This document shows, in pieces, positions 1-8,620 of a stretch of DNA of 64,000 nucleotides. Each line of letters begins with the position of its first letter. Within the stretch, counting starts at the first letter, position 1. Both the position numbers and the translations under genes were made by a program. Source of the stretch: Chthoniobacteraceae bacterium. Lineage in GTDB: Bacteria > Verrucomicrobiota > Verrucomicrobiia > Chthoniobacterales > Chthoniobacteraceae. The notes beneath the pieces are model-generated. The model saw only the letters and a program-made list of their open reading frames with translations, had not been told where the DNA came from and did not search any database. The DNA lies in contig CANJZW010000007.1 of assembly GCA_947479475.1 (NCBI GenBank), positions 23,062-87,061 on the forward strand, read 5' to 3'.

Positions 1-33
1 GAAACTCGGGCCACTCACAGGCAGGGTGGGGGC

Positions 34-324
34 ATGCGAAATGTTCACGTGTGGAAAACCGTCGGCGAAGACGGTGAAAAAAGGGAGGCCCGCGCCGAGC
101 GCTTTGGAGGCAAATGGCGCTTCCAAGCCAAACGCCGCTCCGAGGCCGTCTGGACCTACTACGACTCCCCAAGCGTCGAGGACCTCGAGGCCCTGCGCGA
201 TATTCTCTGGCGCAAATACCAACGCAAACGCCTCCCATGGGACGACGTCGAGGACCTGGACCGCATGCTGGAAGAAAGGCGCACACAAAGCCTGGACACT
301 ACGGAAACACCGGAAACCCACTAA
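34..324 (+). CDS. Small hypothetical protein (96 aa)
   Basis: A short, highly charged protein rich in Arg, Glu, Asp and Trp, with no signal peptide or membrane segment. It begins MRNVHVWKT and contains the stretch RFGGKWRFQAKRR, then an acidic/basic helix-like C-terminus (LEALRDILWRKYQRKR). I recognise no catalytic motif. It is convergent with the ThuA-like gene, their ends only about 10 bp apart. Its composition fits a cytosolic soluble protein, possibly nucleic-acid associated, but that is a guess from charge alone. The overlapping frames at 26-514 and 114-500 are low-complexity shadows. Confidence 0.7.
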   Translation: MRNVHVWKTVGEDGEKREARAERFGGKWRFQAKRRSEAVWTYYDSPSVEDLEALRDILWRKYQRKRLPWDDVEDLDRMLEERRTQSLDTTETPETH

Positions 325-333
325 GGCTTCCCA

Positions 334-1128
334 CTACTTCGTCCCCCCCTCCAGACGCCCGCAGGTCCAAAGCAGCCCGCGCGTCACAAGATCCAAATAT
401 TCAGGAGCCGCCATCACCGCGTTTGTGTGCCCCAGAGAGGTCGAAAAGGTGCGCAGTTTCCCCACCGTGTTCACCCATATCACGGGATTCTGCACCTTGA
501 GTTTCTCCGTATAGGAGTGCGCCAGAACCGTCGCGCTATCGTACACCTTTTCCAAAATGTAGAGCTCATCCTTCTCCGGCGTCGTGAACTCCGCAGGGAA
601 CCCGCGCATCACCGGATGCGTCCCCTCGGCCGTTTTCACCGTCAAAACCGCCCCGGGCTCGTGGTACATGCTTTTCGCCCCGATCAACTCCCTCCACAGG
701 TTCGCGTCCTCATCAGCCGCCATCCGATAGCTGTGCATAGCGCAGTGCAAAAACACCGCCGGTACGTTCCCCTCGGTGTGCGCTTTCGCAATCCGCTTCA
801 ACGTTGCAGAATCCTTCATCGCTCCATAGCACTCGTTGTGGACAACCACATCGTAACCTTCTGCCCAGTTGTCTTTTGCATAAGCCGTCGACAAGTGCTC
901 CCGGGACGCCGCCACATCCTTCCCATCCACCATTTCGACGTCGTGAACGATCGTCCATTCCACAGGGGCCCGCGCTGAAATGCCCTCGGAGAGAATTCGC
1001 TTTTGATTGCTGTAGTCGTGGCAGCAACCGCCGGTGATCATCAGAGCCCGCAGAGGCCTGGCAGGCTCGGCAAAAAGGCTGCCCGCAAAGAGGGCACCAA
1101 TCAGGAAAAACTGGGTTAATACGCGCAT
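334..1128 (-). CDS. ThuA-like domain exported protein
   Basis: 264 aa. An N-terminal signal peptide (MRVLTQFFLIGALFAGSLFA, cleavage likely before EPARP) precedes a ThuA-type, class-I glutamine-amidotransferase-like fold. Visible landmarks are ITGGCCHDY near residue 32 (the TGG-x-x-HDY start of the family), VVHNECYG, FLHCAMHSYR and ELYILEKVY. ThuA-like proteins are numerous in Verrucomicrobia and Planctomycetes, and some members act in trehalose or keto-sugar metabolism; most, including this one, have no assigned reaction. The secreted form suggests periplasmic sugar-related chemistry (inference). It is divergent from the ABC transporter operon with a 126-bp intergenic region. Confidence 0.85.
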   Translation of the reverse strand: MRVLTQFFLIGALFAGSLFAEPARPLRALMITGGCCHDYSNQKRILSEGISARAPVEWTIVHDVEMVDGKDVAASREHLSTAYAKDNWAEGYDVVVHNECYGAMKDSATLKRIAKAHTEGNVPAVFLHCAMHSYRMAADEDANLWRELIGAKSMYHEPGAVLTVKTAEGTHPVMRGFPAEFTTPEKDELYILEKVYDSATVLAHSYTEKLKVQNPVIWVNTVGKLRTFSTSLGHTNAVMAAPEYLDLVTRGLLWTCGRLEGGTK

Positions 1129-1254
1129 CCTTCACACGTTGCCCAAGCCTGAAAAAAAGGCACGCGCAGAAACGCTCCGCCTCACAGAAAAACACCCCCT
1201 CATCTTTGATATGACAAGCCCCTCCAGAACCTCTAAGATTCCACCTACCATCCC

Positions 1255-2133
1255 GTGAGTACTTCTGCCATTTCCATCCAGAATCTCTCCAAGGAATTTC
1301 ACGTGCCGTTCCGGCGTGAACCAGTTCGTGCCGTCCAAAATCTTTCACTGGAAGTTCCTGCTGGCGAGGTGTATGGACTCCTTGGTCCGAACGGCTCAGG
1401 CAAGAGCACGACCATGAAAATCCTGCTGGGGCTCGTCTCCCCAACCGCCGGCTCCAGCTTCATTTTCAACGTCAATTCAAAGCAGGTGGAAAGCCGCGAA
1501 AGCGTCGGTTTCCTCCCCGAAAACCCGTATTTTTACAAATATTTGACCGGCCTGGAGACGCTCCTTTTCTTTGGCAAACTCTGCGGTCTCCAAGGAAAAC
1601 CGCTCCAGGAAAAAGCCCGCCACATGCTTCAAACCGTCGGACTCTCCGACGCCGCAGACCGTCGCCTGGGCGGCTACTCCAAAGGCATGCTCCAGCGCAT
1701 CGGGCTCGCCCAAGCGCTCATCGGAGACCCGCACCTGCTCGTGCTCGACGAACCGACGGCAGGCGTCGACCCCGCCGGCTCGCACGAGATCCGGGACCTC
1801 ATTCTACAGTTTAAGTCTCAGGGCATCACGGTTTTGCTTTGTTCACATATGCTCAACCAGGTGCAGGAAATCTGCGACCGTATCGGCGTGATGAACCACG
1901 GCAAACTCGTCGCCGAAGGCCGCCTCGACGACCTCATCTCAGCCCCCAACCAGACTGAACTGGTCCTGGAAAACGCCTCCCCCTCGCTGATCGAGGCCTT
2001 CGGTCGCCTCGCCACCGACTCCGGGGCGCGCCTCCTCGACCAACGCAAACCGCACGCGGATCTGGAACGCTTCTTCCTGAAAATCACGCAACCCAAACCC
2101 GAGGCGCCCTCAACCCCCGGCCGCACATCATGA
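1255..2133 (+). CDS. ABC transporter ATP-binding protein
   Basis: 292 aa, GTG start (GTG AGT ACT); there is no in-frame ATG close by and no clear Shine-Dalgarno sequence. It carries a complete nucleotide-binding domain: Walker A GPNGSGKST near residue 44, a variant signature (GGYSKGMLQR), Walker B LLVLDEPTAGVD, and the switch His in LLCSHML. It belongs to the CcmA/GldA-like class of drug/lipid/multicomponent exporter ATPases (COG1131 type). The downstream permease starts inside its stop codon (ATGA overlap at 2130), so the two are translationally coupled and presumably form one exporter in the inner membrane. The substrate cannot be told from sequence. Confidence 0.93.
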   Translation: MSTSAISIQNLSKEFHVPFRREPVRAVQNLSLEVPAGEVYGLLGPNGSGKSTTMKILLGLVSPTAGSSFIFNVNSKQVESRESVGFLPENPYFYKYLTGLETLLFFGKLCGLQGKPLQEKARHMLQTVGLSDAADRRLGGYSKGMLQRIGLAQALIGDPHLLVLDEPTAGVDPAGSHEIRDLILQFKSQGITVLLCSHMLNQVQEICDRIGVMNHGKLVAEGRLDDLISAPNQTELVLENASPSLIEAFGRLATDSGARLLDQRKPHADLERFFLKITQPKPEAPSTPGRTS

Positions 2134-3011
2134 CAGCCGCTCCAAAACACAGCCTGTTTTCCTCGCGCAGGGTGCTCGCGCTCGCGCACAACACTCTTCT
2201 GGAACTAATTCGGCTCAAGGTGTTTTACTTCATCCTGCTCTTCGCACTTCTGATCATTGGCAGCTCCATTTTCACCATCCAATTCAGCTTCCAAAACCCT
2301 CTTCAAGTCCTCAAAGATGTCGGCCTCGGCGCGATGAGTATCTTCAGCTGGCTGCTAGGCCTGCTCTGCACTGCCGGCCTTCTTCCAAAGGACCAGGAGG
2401 ACCGCACCCTCTACACCATTCTGGCGAAGCCTGTTTCGCGCTTTGAATACCTCCTGGGCAAACTCAGCGGCGTCTTCCTCCTGATCACACTCGCCGTGTT
2501 GCTCATGAGCGTGGTCTTTGCGGGCGTGCTCGGCATCCGGGAACAGCAGGAAATCGCGGCCGCCATGCAATCTTCATCGCCTCAGACACTTGCGTTGGAC
2601 CTCGAAGCCATCCGGTCCGCCGCCTTCCAGGCCAACCTCATTCCGGGGATTCTCCTCATCCTGCTCAAAGCTCTGCTGTGTTCCACACTCACGCTGCTGC
2701 TGTCAACGGTGGCGACTTCCTCGGTTTTCACCATTTTAACCTCCGTCGTCATCTACCTGATCGGCCACGTTCAGGGTATCGCCCGCGAAGCCTGGCTGGG
2801 CGGCTCCGAGACAGCCGCCGCTCTCAAAGTCCTTTCAGCAGGCGTTTCGCTCGTCTTCCCCGACTTGCAGCTCTTCAACGTGGTCGATGAAATCGCGGTG
2901 GGCACGGCCCTGCCCATGGCCCTTTTCTGGCAGGTGAGCGGGCTCGGGCTCTTCTACATCCTCGTGTATTTTCTTCTTGCCCAGGTCATTTTCGCCTCGC
3001 GAGAACTCTAG
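2130..3011 (+). CDS. ABC transporter permease (ABC-2 type)
   Basis: 293 aa integral membrane protein with about six hydrophobic spans: residues ~20-45 (FYFILLFALLIIGSSIF), ~70-90, ~110-135 (FLLITLAVLLMSVVFAGVLG), ~170-190, ~195-220 and ~265-290. The cytoplasmic motif LPKDQEDRTLYTILAKPVSR is typical of ABC-2 family permeases. It overlaps the upstream ATPase gene by 4 bp, which makes it the membrane partner of that ATPase. A TPR-like gene follows after 28 bp, so the three are probably co-transcribed. Substrate unknown. Confidence 0.9.
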   Translation: MTAAPKHSLFSSRRVLALAHNTLLELIRLKVFYFILLFALLIIGSSIFTIQFSFQNPLQVLKDVGLGAMSIFSWLLGLLCTAGLLPKDQEDRTLYTILAKPVSRFEYLLGKLSGVFLLITLAVLLMSVVFAGVLGIREQQEIAAAMQSSSPQTLALDLEAIRSAAFQANLIPGILLILLKALLCSTLTLLLSTVATSSVFTILTSVVIYLIGHVQGIAREAWLGGSETAAALKVLSAGVSLVFPDLQLFNVVDEIAVGTALPMALFWQVSGLGLFYILVYFLLAQVIFASREL

Positions 3012-3039
3012 GCGGTGCTTTTAAAAAGCCCCAACGCCC

Positions 3040-3834
3040 ATGAAAAAAGTGCTGCTCACCCTCGCCTTGCTGCTTGGTTTCGGCCTCGTCAAAACGCCTC
3101 TGGAGCGGCGCCTGCACCTGGCTCAAACCGCGCAGGGCTTCCAACTGGCCCGCCTCCATTTGGGCACCCGCCAGCAGCTCGGGCAGGGCGGTTTTATCGC
3201 CGCCCTCAGCGGTTTCCGCGCCCTGATGGCCGACCTCCTCTGGATCCGCGCCGGCGTCGCCTTTGAACAAACCGCCTGGTCGCGCATGGAACTGCTGCTC
3301 CACTCCGCCACCCAGCTCCAACCGCGCGCCGTGTTGTTCTGGGAAATGGCGCACTACCACATGGCCTACGACGCGGCCACCGCCATGCGTTCAGGCTCCA
3401 ACGCCGCCCCCACAGCCGCCTTGCGCCGCAAGGCGGAAGTCGCGTTCCTGCGCATCGGCGAAACCTTTCTCCAGGACGGGATCACCTTCAATCCCGAGAG
3501 CTCGCGTCTTTGGGAACGGCTTGGAGACCTCTACGCCAACCGACTCTCAGACCACTCCCTTGCGGCGGAAGCTTACGAAAAGGCGGCTCAACTGCCTAAG
3601 GCGATGACCTACCTGCGCCGGTTCGCTGCCTATGAACTGGCCAAGGTTCCCGGCCGCGAAAAGGAAGCCTACGCCAAACTGCGCGCCCTTTATGGAGAGG
3701 GTAAGGTGCAACAAATGCCAACTCTTTTGCATCTCTTAGGACAATTGGAGGAAAAATTGGCTGTTCCCCAAGCCCAGCGCGCTTACATTGAGAAAACCGC
3801 CTCTGAAGGAAGCGAACCGCCGGTTGTCCGATAA
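3040..3834 (+). CDS. TPR-like membrane-anchored hypothetical protein
   Basis: 264 aa. An N-terminal hydrophobic segment (MKKVLLTLALLLGFGLV) suggests a signal anchor. The rest is alpha-helical with degenerate tetratricopeptide-like hairpins: W-x-R-(A/L) and AYEKAAQLP motifs, and a block RLWERLGDLYANRLSDHSLAAEAYEKA around residues 155-185. No catalytic residues are evident. It follows the ABC permease by 28 bp and so probably belongs to the same transcript; a scaffold or accessory role for the exporter is inference from position only. Confidence 0.75.
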   Translation: MKKVLLTLALLLGFGLVKTPLERRLHLAQTAQGFQLARLHLGTRQQLGQGGFIAALSGFRALMADLLWIRAGVAFEQTAWSRMELLLHSATQLQPRAVLFWEMAHYHMAYDAATAMRSGSNAAPTAALRRKAEVAFLRIGETFLQDGITFNPESSRLWERLGDLYANRLSDHSLAAEAYEKAAQLPKAMTYLRRFAAYELAKVPGREKEAYAKLRALYGEGKVQQMPTLLHLLGQLEEKLAVPQAQRAYIEKTASEGSEPPVVR

Positions 3835-3910
3835 CCCGTAGGCTCGCCGCCCAGTGCCTCTGCGGTAAACCCCCACCCAAACTGCGACTGCCCCTTTAGG
3901 CCTCCACCTC

Positions 3911-4633
3911 ATGCGCTACGCGATCTTCGGCGATATTCACGCCAATCTCGAAGCCCTCCAAACCGTTCTCGAAGACGCTCGAGCCAACGGCGCCACGGAC
4001 TTCATTTGCCTCGGTGACATCGTCGGCTATAACGCGGATCCAGTCGCCTGCCTGGAACTGATTCGCGACATGAAATGCCCGGTGGTCAAGGGCAACCACG
4101 ACGAACAGGCCGCCGAGCAGACCGACCTCGCCTACTTCAACCCGCTCGCCGCCCAGGCCATCCAATGGACGCGCGACCAGCTCACCCAAGAGCAAAAGGA
4201 CTGGCTGCGCTCCCTCAAATTTAACCGCCTGGTCCGAAACTTCACGATCGTCCACGCTACCCTCGATTCGCCCAGTTCCTGGGGCTACATCATTTCGGAT
4301 CTGGATGCCTCAGCCAGCTTCAGCTACCAGCACACCCAGTTGTGCTTCTACGGGCACACGCACGTCCCCCGCGCCTTCGTGCGCGACCTGCGTGTCAACG
4401 AAGTGCCGCCCACTTCGCTCGTCATCGAGCCGGGCAAAAAATATTTCATCAACGCAGGTTCCGTAGGCCAGCCCCGCGACCACGACTGGCGCGCCTCCTA
4501 CGTGCTCTACACGCCCGCCACGCAAACCGTGGACTGGCGCCGTCTCGAATACGACATCGCGACGACCCAGAAAAAGATCATCGCCGCAGGACTCCCAGAA
4601 CGGCTCGCTAGCCGCCTCTCCGAGGGCCGGTGA
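3911..4633 (+). CDS. Calcineurin-like metallophosphoesterase
   Basis: 240 aa cytosolic enzyme with the full set of metal-binding motifs in order: GDIHAN (residues 7-12), GDIVGYNADP (~36-45), GNHDE (~61-65), a His in VHATL, and GHTHVP (~130-135). These ligate a dinuclear metal centre in the YfcE/ApaH-like superfamily that hydrolyses phosphodiesters or phosphomonoesters. The GDIVGYNADP variant is common in a family of single-domain phosphoesterases of unknown substrate. It starts 77 bp after the TPR-like gene, and its stop codon overlaps the GTG start of the glycosyltransferase, which suggests translational coupling. Confidence 0.9.
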   Translation: MRYAIFGDIHANLEALQTVLEDARANGATDFICLGDIVGYNADPVACLELIRDMKCPVVKGNHDEQAAEQTDLAYFNPLAAQAIQWTRDQLTQEQKDWLRSLKFNRLVRNFTIVHATLDSPSSWGYIISDLDASASFSYQHTQLCFYGHTHVPRAFVRDLRVNEVPPTSLVIEPGKKYFINAGSVGQPRDHDWRASYVLYTPATQTVDWRRLEYDIATTQKKIIAAGLPERLASRLSEGR

Positions 4634-5622
4634 CCATGGCTCTGCCGCCTGCCTTTCTCCCGTTTGCCGGGCGTGAGCCAGAGTCGATTCTTATCCTCAA
4701 GCCCAGTTCGCTCGGGGACGTCATCCACACCCTTCCAGCCGTCGCCGCGCTCCGAAGCCACTGGCCTAAGGCGCAGCTCCGCTGGTTAGTGAACCCCGAG
4801 TGGGCTCCGCTGCTTCAAAACAACCCTGCCGTCGACGACGTCGCGATCTTCCCCCGCCAGTCCTTCCGGGGCACGCTCGCTCCGCTCCGCCTGGTTTCCT
4901 GGGCACGCCGCTTCGGACGTTCCGCCCAGTCAGACCTTGTCCTCGATTTCCAGGGCCTCTTCCGCTCTGCTCTCATCGGGCACTTCTGCAAACGCTCCGC
5001 CTTCTACGGCCTCTCAGACGCCCGTGAAGGCAGCCGTTTTTTTTACAACGCCACCGCCGCAGTCTCCCAAGCCCAGCACGCCGTAGACCGCTATCTCGCG
5101 CTCGTACGCGCGCTCGGCGTTCCCGTCTCCAACCCCCTCCAGTGGCCGCTCCCACCCGCCGCGCCCCCGCCCGGCTTCAACGCCTCCTCACCGTTTATCG
5201 CGCTCCACCCCTTCTCCAGAGGCAAAGGGAAATCTCTCTCCCTCGCTGAGGTCCACACGCTGTGCGAGGCCCTCGCTCCCGCTCGCATCGTCCTGCTCGG
5301 CCGCTCCGACTCCACGCCAACGCCTTTACCACACGTCGAAAACTGGCTCAACCGTACGTCCCTTTTGGAGCTCTCAGCTCTCCTCAAACTCGCCAACTGG
5401 ACCCTCAGCGTCGACAGCGGCCCCATGCACCTCGCCGCCGCCCTTTCCCCGCGCGTGCTCGCCCTACACACATGGAGCGACCCGCAAAAAGTCGGCCCGT
5501 ATCCTCCCGAAGCCTGGGTCTGGAAGGCGGGCGCACTCTTCCAGCGTGGCAAGCCCGAAACACGCCTGCACGCCCCGAATCTGGTGGACATCGCCGCCTG
5601 GCTCACGCGACAGACGCCTTGA
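4630..5622 (+). CDS. Glycosyltransferase family 9 (heptosyltransferase-like)
   Basis: 330 aa, GTG start overlapping the preceding stop (an ATG two codons later is an alternative). The N-terminus ILILKPSSLGDVIHTLPAVAAL is the signature of ADP-heptose:LPS heptosyltransferases (WaaC/WaaF/GT9). In the C-terminal nucleotide-binding half are LHPFSRGKGKSLSLAEV and SVDSGPMHLAAAL, matching the conserved donor-binding D-(S/T)-G-x-x-H motif. It is predicted to transfer a heptose or similar sugar to lipopolysaccharide core on the inner face of the inner membrane. It is the last gene of the rightward cluster; the following 458 bp are non-coding. Confidence 0.88.
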   Translation: MTMALPPAFLPFAGREPESILILKPSSLGDVIHTLPAVAALRSHWPKAQLRWLVNPEWAPLLQNNPAVDDVAIFPRQSFRGTLAPLRLVSWARRFGRSAQSDLVLDFQGLFRSALIGHFCKRSAFYGLSDAREGSRFFYNATAAVSQAQHAVDRYLALVRALGVPVSNPLQWPLPPAAPPPGFNASSPFIALHPFSRGKGKSLSLAEVHTLCEALAPARIVLLGRSDSTPTPLPHVENWLNRTSLLELSALLKLANWTLSVDSGPMHLAAALSPRVLALHTWSDPQKVGPYPPEAWVWKAGALFQRGKPETRLHAPNLVDIAAWLTRQTP

Positions 5623-5640
5623 TCTTCTCTCCCGCTCATT

Positions 5641-5790
5641 AGATACCTTTCGCCCTGCGCCGCAGGCCAACCGATGGGGCGCCCCTACAAGGAGCATTCT
5701 AGGTTAGCCAAGGGCAACGCCCTGCGGATGAACATTCAAAAACGGAGAAAGCCCTGAAAGGGCGTCCCAATCACCCCGAAACAACAGGTC
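5641..5790 (-). repeat. REP-like palindromic repeat element
   Basis: Non-coding stretch holding two perfect small hairpins 27 bp apart: AGGGC-AAC-GCCCT at 5711-5723 and GCCCT-GAA-AGGGC at 5751-5763. A weaker, diverged palindromic part lies at 5650-5700. Read on the minus strand, the order (a CGCCCTTTCAGGGC-like hairpin, a spacer, then an AGGGCGTTGCCCT-like hairpin) resembles repetitive palindromic elements I recall from many Planctomycetes/Verrucomicrobia genomes, often thought to be mobilised by REP-associated Y1 transposases. No transposase is encoded here. The family assignment is from memory; no second copy was seen in this window. Confidence 0.5.
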
Positions 5791-5865
5791 AGCTCTATCC
5801 GTCTCTATCGACTCAGACATCCTCACCTCTATGAAGAGCCCCCCAAAGACCGGGAATCTTCCCAA

Positions 5866-5976
5866 TCTCAACTTTCTGTCTTCTCCACTGAGGTCACACT
5901 AGCAGATTGCTCTGGGTGAATTCAGGTACGAGCAGCTCAATTCCCGTGACCTCAGTGAAAAAACCCAAAATTGAGA
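5866..5976. repeat. Long imperfect inverted repeat upstream of porin gene
   Basis: Two 12-bp arms are perfect inverted copies: CACTGAGGTCAC at 5886-5897 and GTGACCTCAGTG at 5946-5957. Outside them the symmetry continues imperfectly, giving arms of about 32 nt (5866-5897) and 31 nt (5946-5976) around a 48-nt centre. It lies 105-215 bp before the porin start. It could be a large operator, an RNA hairpin in the leader, or a small palindromic mobile element; the sequence does not decide between these. The rest of the 5623-6080 gap shows no gene. Confidence 0.6.
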
Positions 5977-6080
5977 GCAGCAAGATTCCTTTTCGAGCGA
6001 GATGGTTCAGGTAGACGTCGGGATGTCTGAGGCTCTATCTATCTAAAGATATCTAACCCACCAAAAACCAACTCGAAACC

Positions 6081-7361
6081 ATGTCGCTTTCCTTACACCC
6101 GAAAATCGCCGTCGTCTTTCTGGGCGGCTTCCTGGCCCTCTCGGCTCAATTTCTCGCTGACGACGCCTGCTGCAAAAACGGAGCCTGTGAAAAAGCAGCT
6201 CCCGAGATTCCCTTTGGCCTCACTGGAGACTGGGGTGGCTTTCGCTCCACCCTCAGGGAGCACGGCTACGAACTGAGTGCCACCTACACCTCCGAACTCT
6301 TCGCCAACCTCAAAGGCGGACAGAAACGCAGCGCTGTATTCGACGGTCTCCTCAAACTCTCACTAGACGTTAACCTCGAAAAAGCCGCCGGCCTCCCTGG
6401 CGCCACCTTCCGCCTGAGCGGCCTCTATCCGCACGGAACCAGCGGGACCCTCCACAACGTGGGCGATGCGTCCGTTTATTCGAACATAGACTCCTACGAC
6501 TCCTACCGACTTGTGGACTTTTGGGTCGAACAAAAGCTCCTCGAAGGCAAAATATCTCTCAAGGTCGGCCAAATGCGGGTGGACGACGAATTCGGAGTCA
6601 CGGACTCCGCCGCCGCTTTCATCAACTCCTCCTTTGGTGCCCCGACTCCACCCGCAACGCCTATGCCCACGGGTATCTACCCCACTGCGGCTCTCGGCAT
6701 CCGCCTCCGTTTTGAACCCCTGGAGGGCCTCTACGGCATGGCCGGCATTTACGACGGCAACCCTTCCCCGGGAGACTTGAAAGACCCCTCCACGGGCCTC
6801 ACAGGAAACGCAGCGCGCCACGGCACGGACTGGGCCCTCCACAAAAGCGAAGGCACGCTCACCACTGGCGAGATCGGCTACCAACGCCTCACCGGTTCGT
6901 ACCCAGGGGCGGTGCGGCTCGGCGTACTGCATCACTCCGATGACTTCATGGACAACGCAGGAGGGGCAAACCACGGCTCCAGCACCTCGACCTACTACGT
7001 CCTCGACCAGACCCTGTGGCAAAAATCGCCGGATTCCAAAGAAGGCCTGTCCGCCTTTCTACGCGGGACCTTCGCGCCGCAAGCCAGCAGCATCATAGAC
7101 CAATCCACACAGGCGGGTTTCGTCTTCACCGGCTTGGCCACCACGGAAGACAAAGTGGGCCTGGCCTATGCCCGCAGCCACTTCAGCCCCAACCAGGCAG
7201 GAAATCCCGGCAGGGAAGCGATCTCTGAGCTTTTTTATCAACTTCCCGTCACTCCGTATCTCAGAGTCCAGCCCGACTTCCAATACATCAGCCACCCCGG
7301 AGGAACCACGGTGAACAACAACGCCTGGGTCGTGGGCATCCGAGCCATTCTCGAGTTTTAA
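6081..7361 (+). CDS. OprB-family carbohydrate-selective porin
   Basis: 426 aa outer-membrane beta-barrel. A signal peptide (hydrophobic VVFLGGFLALSAQFLA) is followed by the family opening GLTGDWGGFRSTLREHGYELSATYTSE, diagnostic of OprB porins. The middle shows alternating amphipathic strands (TFRLSGLYPHGTSG, DFWVEQKLLEGKISLKVGQMRVDDEFG, ALGIRLRFEPLEGLYGMAGIYDG), and the chain ends in Phe (GIRAILEF) as needed for BAM-mediated insertion. OprB porins admit mono- and oligosaccharides. A short Cys-rich patch (DDACCKNGAC) just after the signal is unusual. It stands alone behind a long leader that contains an inverted repeat, so regulation through that leader is plausible. Confidence 0.9.
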   Translation: MSLSLHPKIAVVFLGGFLALSAQFLADDACCKNGACEKAAPEIPFGLTGDWGGFRSTLREHGYELSATYTSELFANLKGGQKRSAVFDGLLKLSLDVNLEKAAGLPGATFRLSGLYPHGTSGTLHNVGDASVYSNIDSYDSYRLVDFWVEQKLLEGKISLKVGQMRVDDEFGVTDSAAAFINSSFGAPTPPATPMPTGIYPTAALGIRLRFEPLEGLYGMAGIYDGNPSPGDLKDPSTGLTGNAARHGTDWALHKSEGTLTTGEIGYQRLTGSYPGAVRLGVLHHSDDFMDNAGGANHGSSTSTYYVLDQTLWQKSPDSKEGLSAFLRGTFAPQASSIIDQSTQAGFVFTGLATTEDKVGLAYARSHFSPNQAGNPGREAISELFYQLPVTPYLRVQPDFQYISHPGGTTVNNNAWVVGIRAILEF

Positions 7362-7502
7362 GCCTCTTCGGATCTCCTCCAAGCCCCAAGGGTCTGCAGC
7401 CAGGCCCCACTGCTTGCCCCCCGGGATGACCGCCTTCTCTTCAAAATCCAAATTCCCACTTTGCAGGCGCCCACGCAGGTGTAGCTTTCAGGGATCTCTT
7501 TT

Positions 7503-8543
7503 ATGGCACAAAAATCAGACGCTACTCCAGACGACAGCAAGGCAATCGCCGCCCGCAACAAAAACCTCGACCTCGCTCTCCAGCAAATCCACAAGGACTT
7601 CGGCGACGGAGCCATCATGCGCCTCGGTTCCGCGCAACAGATGGACGTGGAAGTCATCCCCACGGGGAACATCCTGATTGACCGCGCACTGGGCGTGGGC
7701 GGCTTCCCTCGCGGCCGAATCATCGAAGTCTTCGGGCCCGAATCCTCAGGGAAGACCACTCTGACACTCACCGTCATCGCCCAAGCCCAGAAACGGGGCG
7801 GCCTAGCCGGTTTCATCGACGTCGAACACGCCTTGGATCCAGCCTATGCTAAAAAGCTCGGCGTCAATGTGGACGAACTTCTCGTCTCCCAGCCTTCCTC
7901 TGGTGAAGAAGCGTTGCGCATCTGCGAAACCCTCGTGCGCTCCAACGCTCTGGATGTCATCGTCCTCGACTCCGTCGCGGCGCTCGTCACCAAGGCGGAA
8001 CTCGAAGGAGAGATCGGCGACACCACTGTCGGCGCTCAGGCGCGTCTCATGAGCGCCGCATTGCGCAAACTCACCGCCCTGATTTCCAAGGCCAGCACCG
8101 TGGTTATCTTCACCAACCAGATCCGCGAAAAAATCGGCGTCATGTTCGGAAACCCCGAAACAACGCCAGGCGGCAAAGCGCTCAAATTCTACGCGAGCGT
8201 GCGATGCGACATCCGCCGGATCGGTGCCATCAAGAATGCCGACGGCACCGTCACGGGCAACCGCACGAAGTTGAAAATGGTGAAGAACAAAGTCGCACCT
8301 CCCTTCACCGAAGCGGAGTTCGACATCATGTATAACGAAGGCATTTCGTCCACGGGCGCTTTGCTGGATCTTGCTCTGGAACAGGGCGTTGTCGAAAAAC
8401 GTGGCTCCTGGCTCTCCTACAAGGGCTCCCAACTTGCGCAGGGCCGCGATGCCGCCAAGGAAGTCATTAAAAACAACGCCGAGCTCTACGCCGACATCGA
8501 AACCGCAGTCAAAGCCAAGCTCGACGAACCCGCCGCCAAGTAA
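7503..8543 (+). CDS. recA: Recombinase A
   Basis: 346 aa, the usual RecA length. Visible features: Walker A GPESSGKT (residues 78-85), the catalytic Glu region [10 protein letters not shown], Walker [11 protein letters not shown], loop L1 [10 protein letters not shown], loop L2 [32 protein letters not shown], and the C-terminal domain with [13 protein letters not shown]. It catalyses ATP-dependent strand exchange and coproteolysis of LexA-type repressors. A modest ribosome-binding site (AGGGA) lies 8 nt before the ATG, one of few in the window. I saw no recognisable SOS box in 7362-7502. A strong hairpin follows, then recG. Confidence 0.98.
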   Translation: MAQKSDATPDDSKAIAARNKNLDLALQQIHKDFGDGAIMRLGSAQQMDVEVIPTGNILIDRALGVGGFPRGRIIEVFGPESSGKTTLTLTVIAQAQKRGGLAGFIDVEHALDPAYAKKLGVNVDELLVSQPSSGEEALRICETLVRSNALDVIVLDSVAALVTKAELEGEIGDTTVGAQARLMSAALRKLTALISKASTVVIFTNQIREKIGVMFGNPETTPGGKALKFYASVRCDIRRIGAIKNADGTVTGNRTKLKMVKNKVAPPFTEAEFDIMYNEGISSTGALLDLALEQGVVEKRGSWLSYKGSQLAQGRDAAKEVIKNNAELYADIETAVKAKLDEPAAK

Positions 8544-8560
8544 CAAGCCCCGCCTTGCTA

Positions 8561-8605
8561 GAAGGCACGTGAATCCCAGGCCACCGCGCCTCTTCACGTG
8601 CCTTC
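8561..8605 (+). terminator. Hairpin after recA
   Basis: A perfect 13-bp inverted repeat, GAAGGCACGTGAA at 8561-8573 and its complement at 8593-8605, with a 19-nt loop, sits 17 bp after the recA stop. No strong T-run follows, so it could be a terminator of modest strength, a transcript-stabilising hairpin between recA and recG, or a palindromic protein-binding site (CACGTG core). Confidence 0.6.
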
Positions 8606-8620
8606 CTCCGGGCCTCTCCT

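Noticed and set aside
7362..7502. Possible SOS/LexA operator upstream of recA
   Set aside because: No convincing GAAC-N4-GTTC or CTG-N10-CAG type palindrome was found; the LexA motif of this lineage is not known to me, so no call is made.
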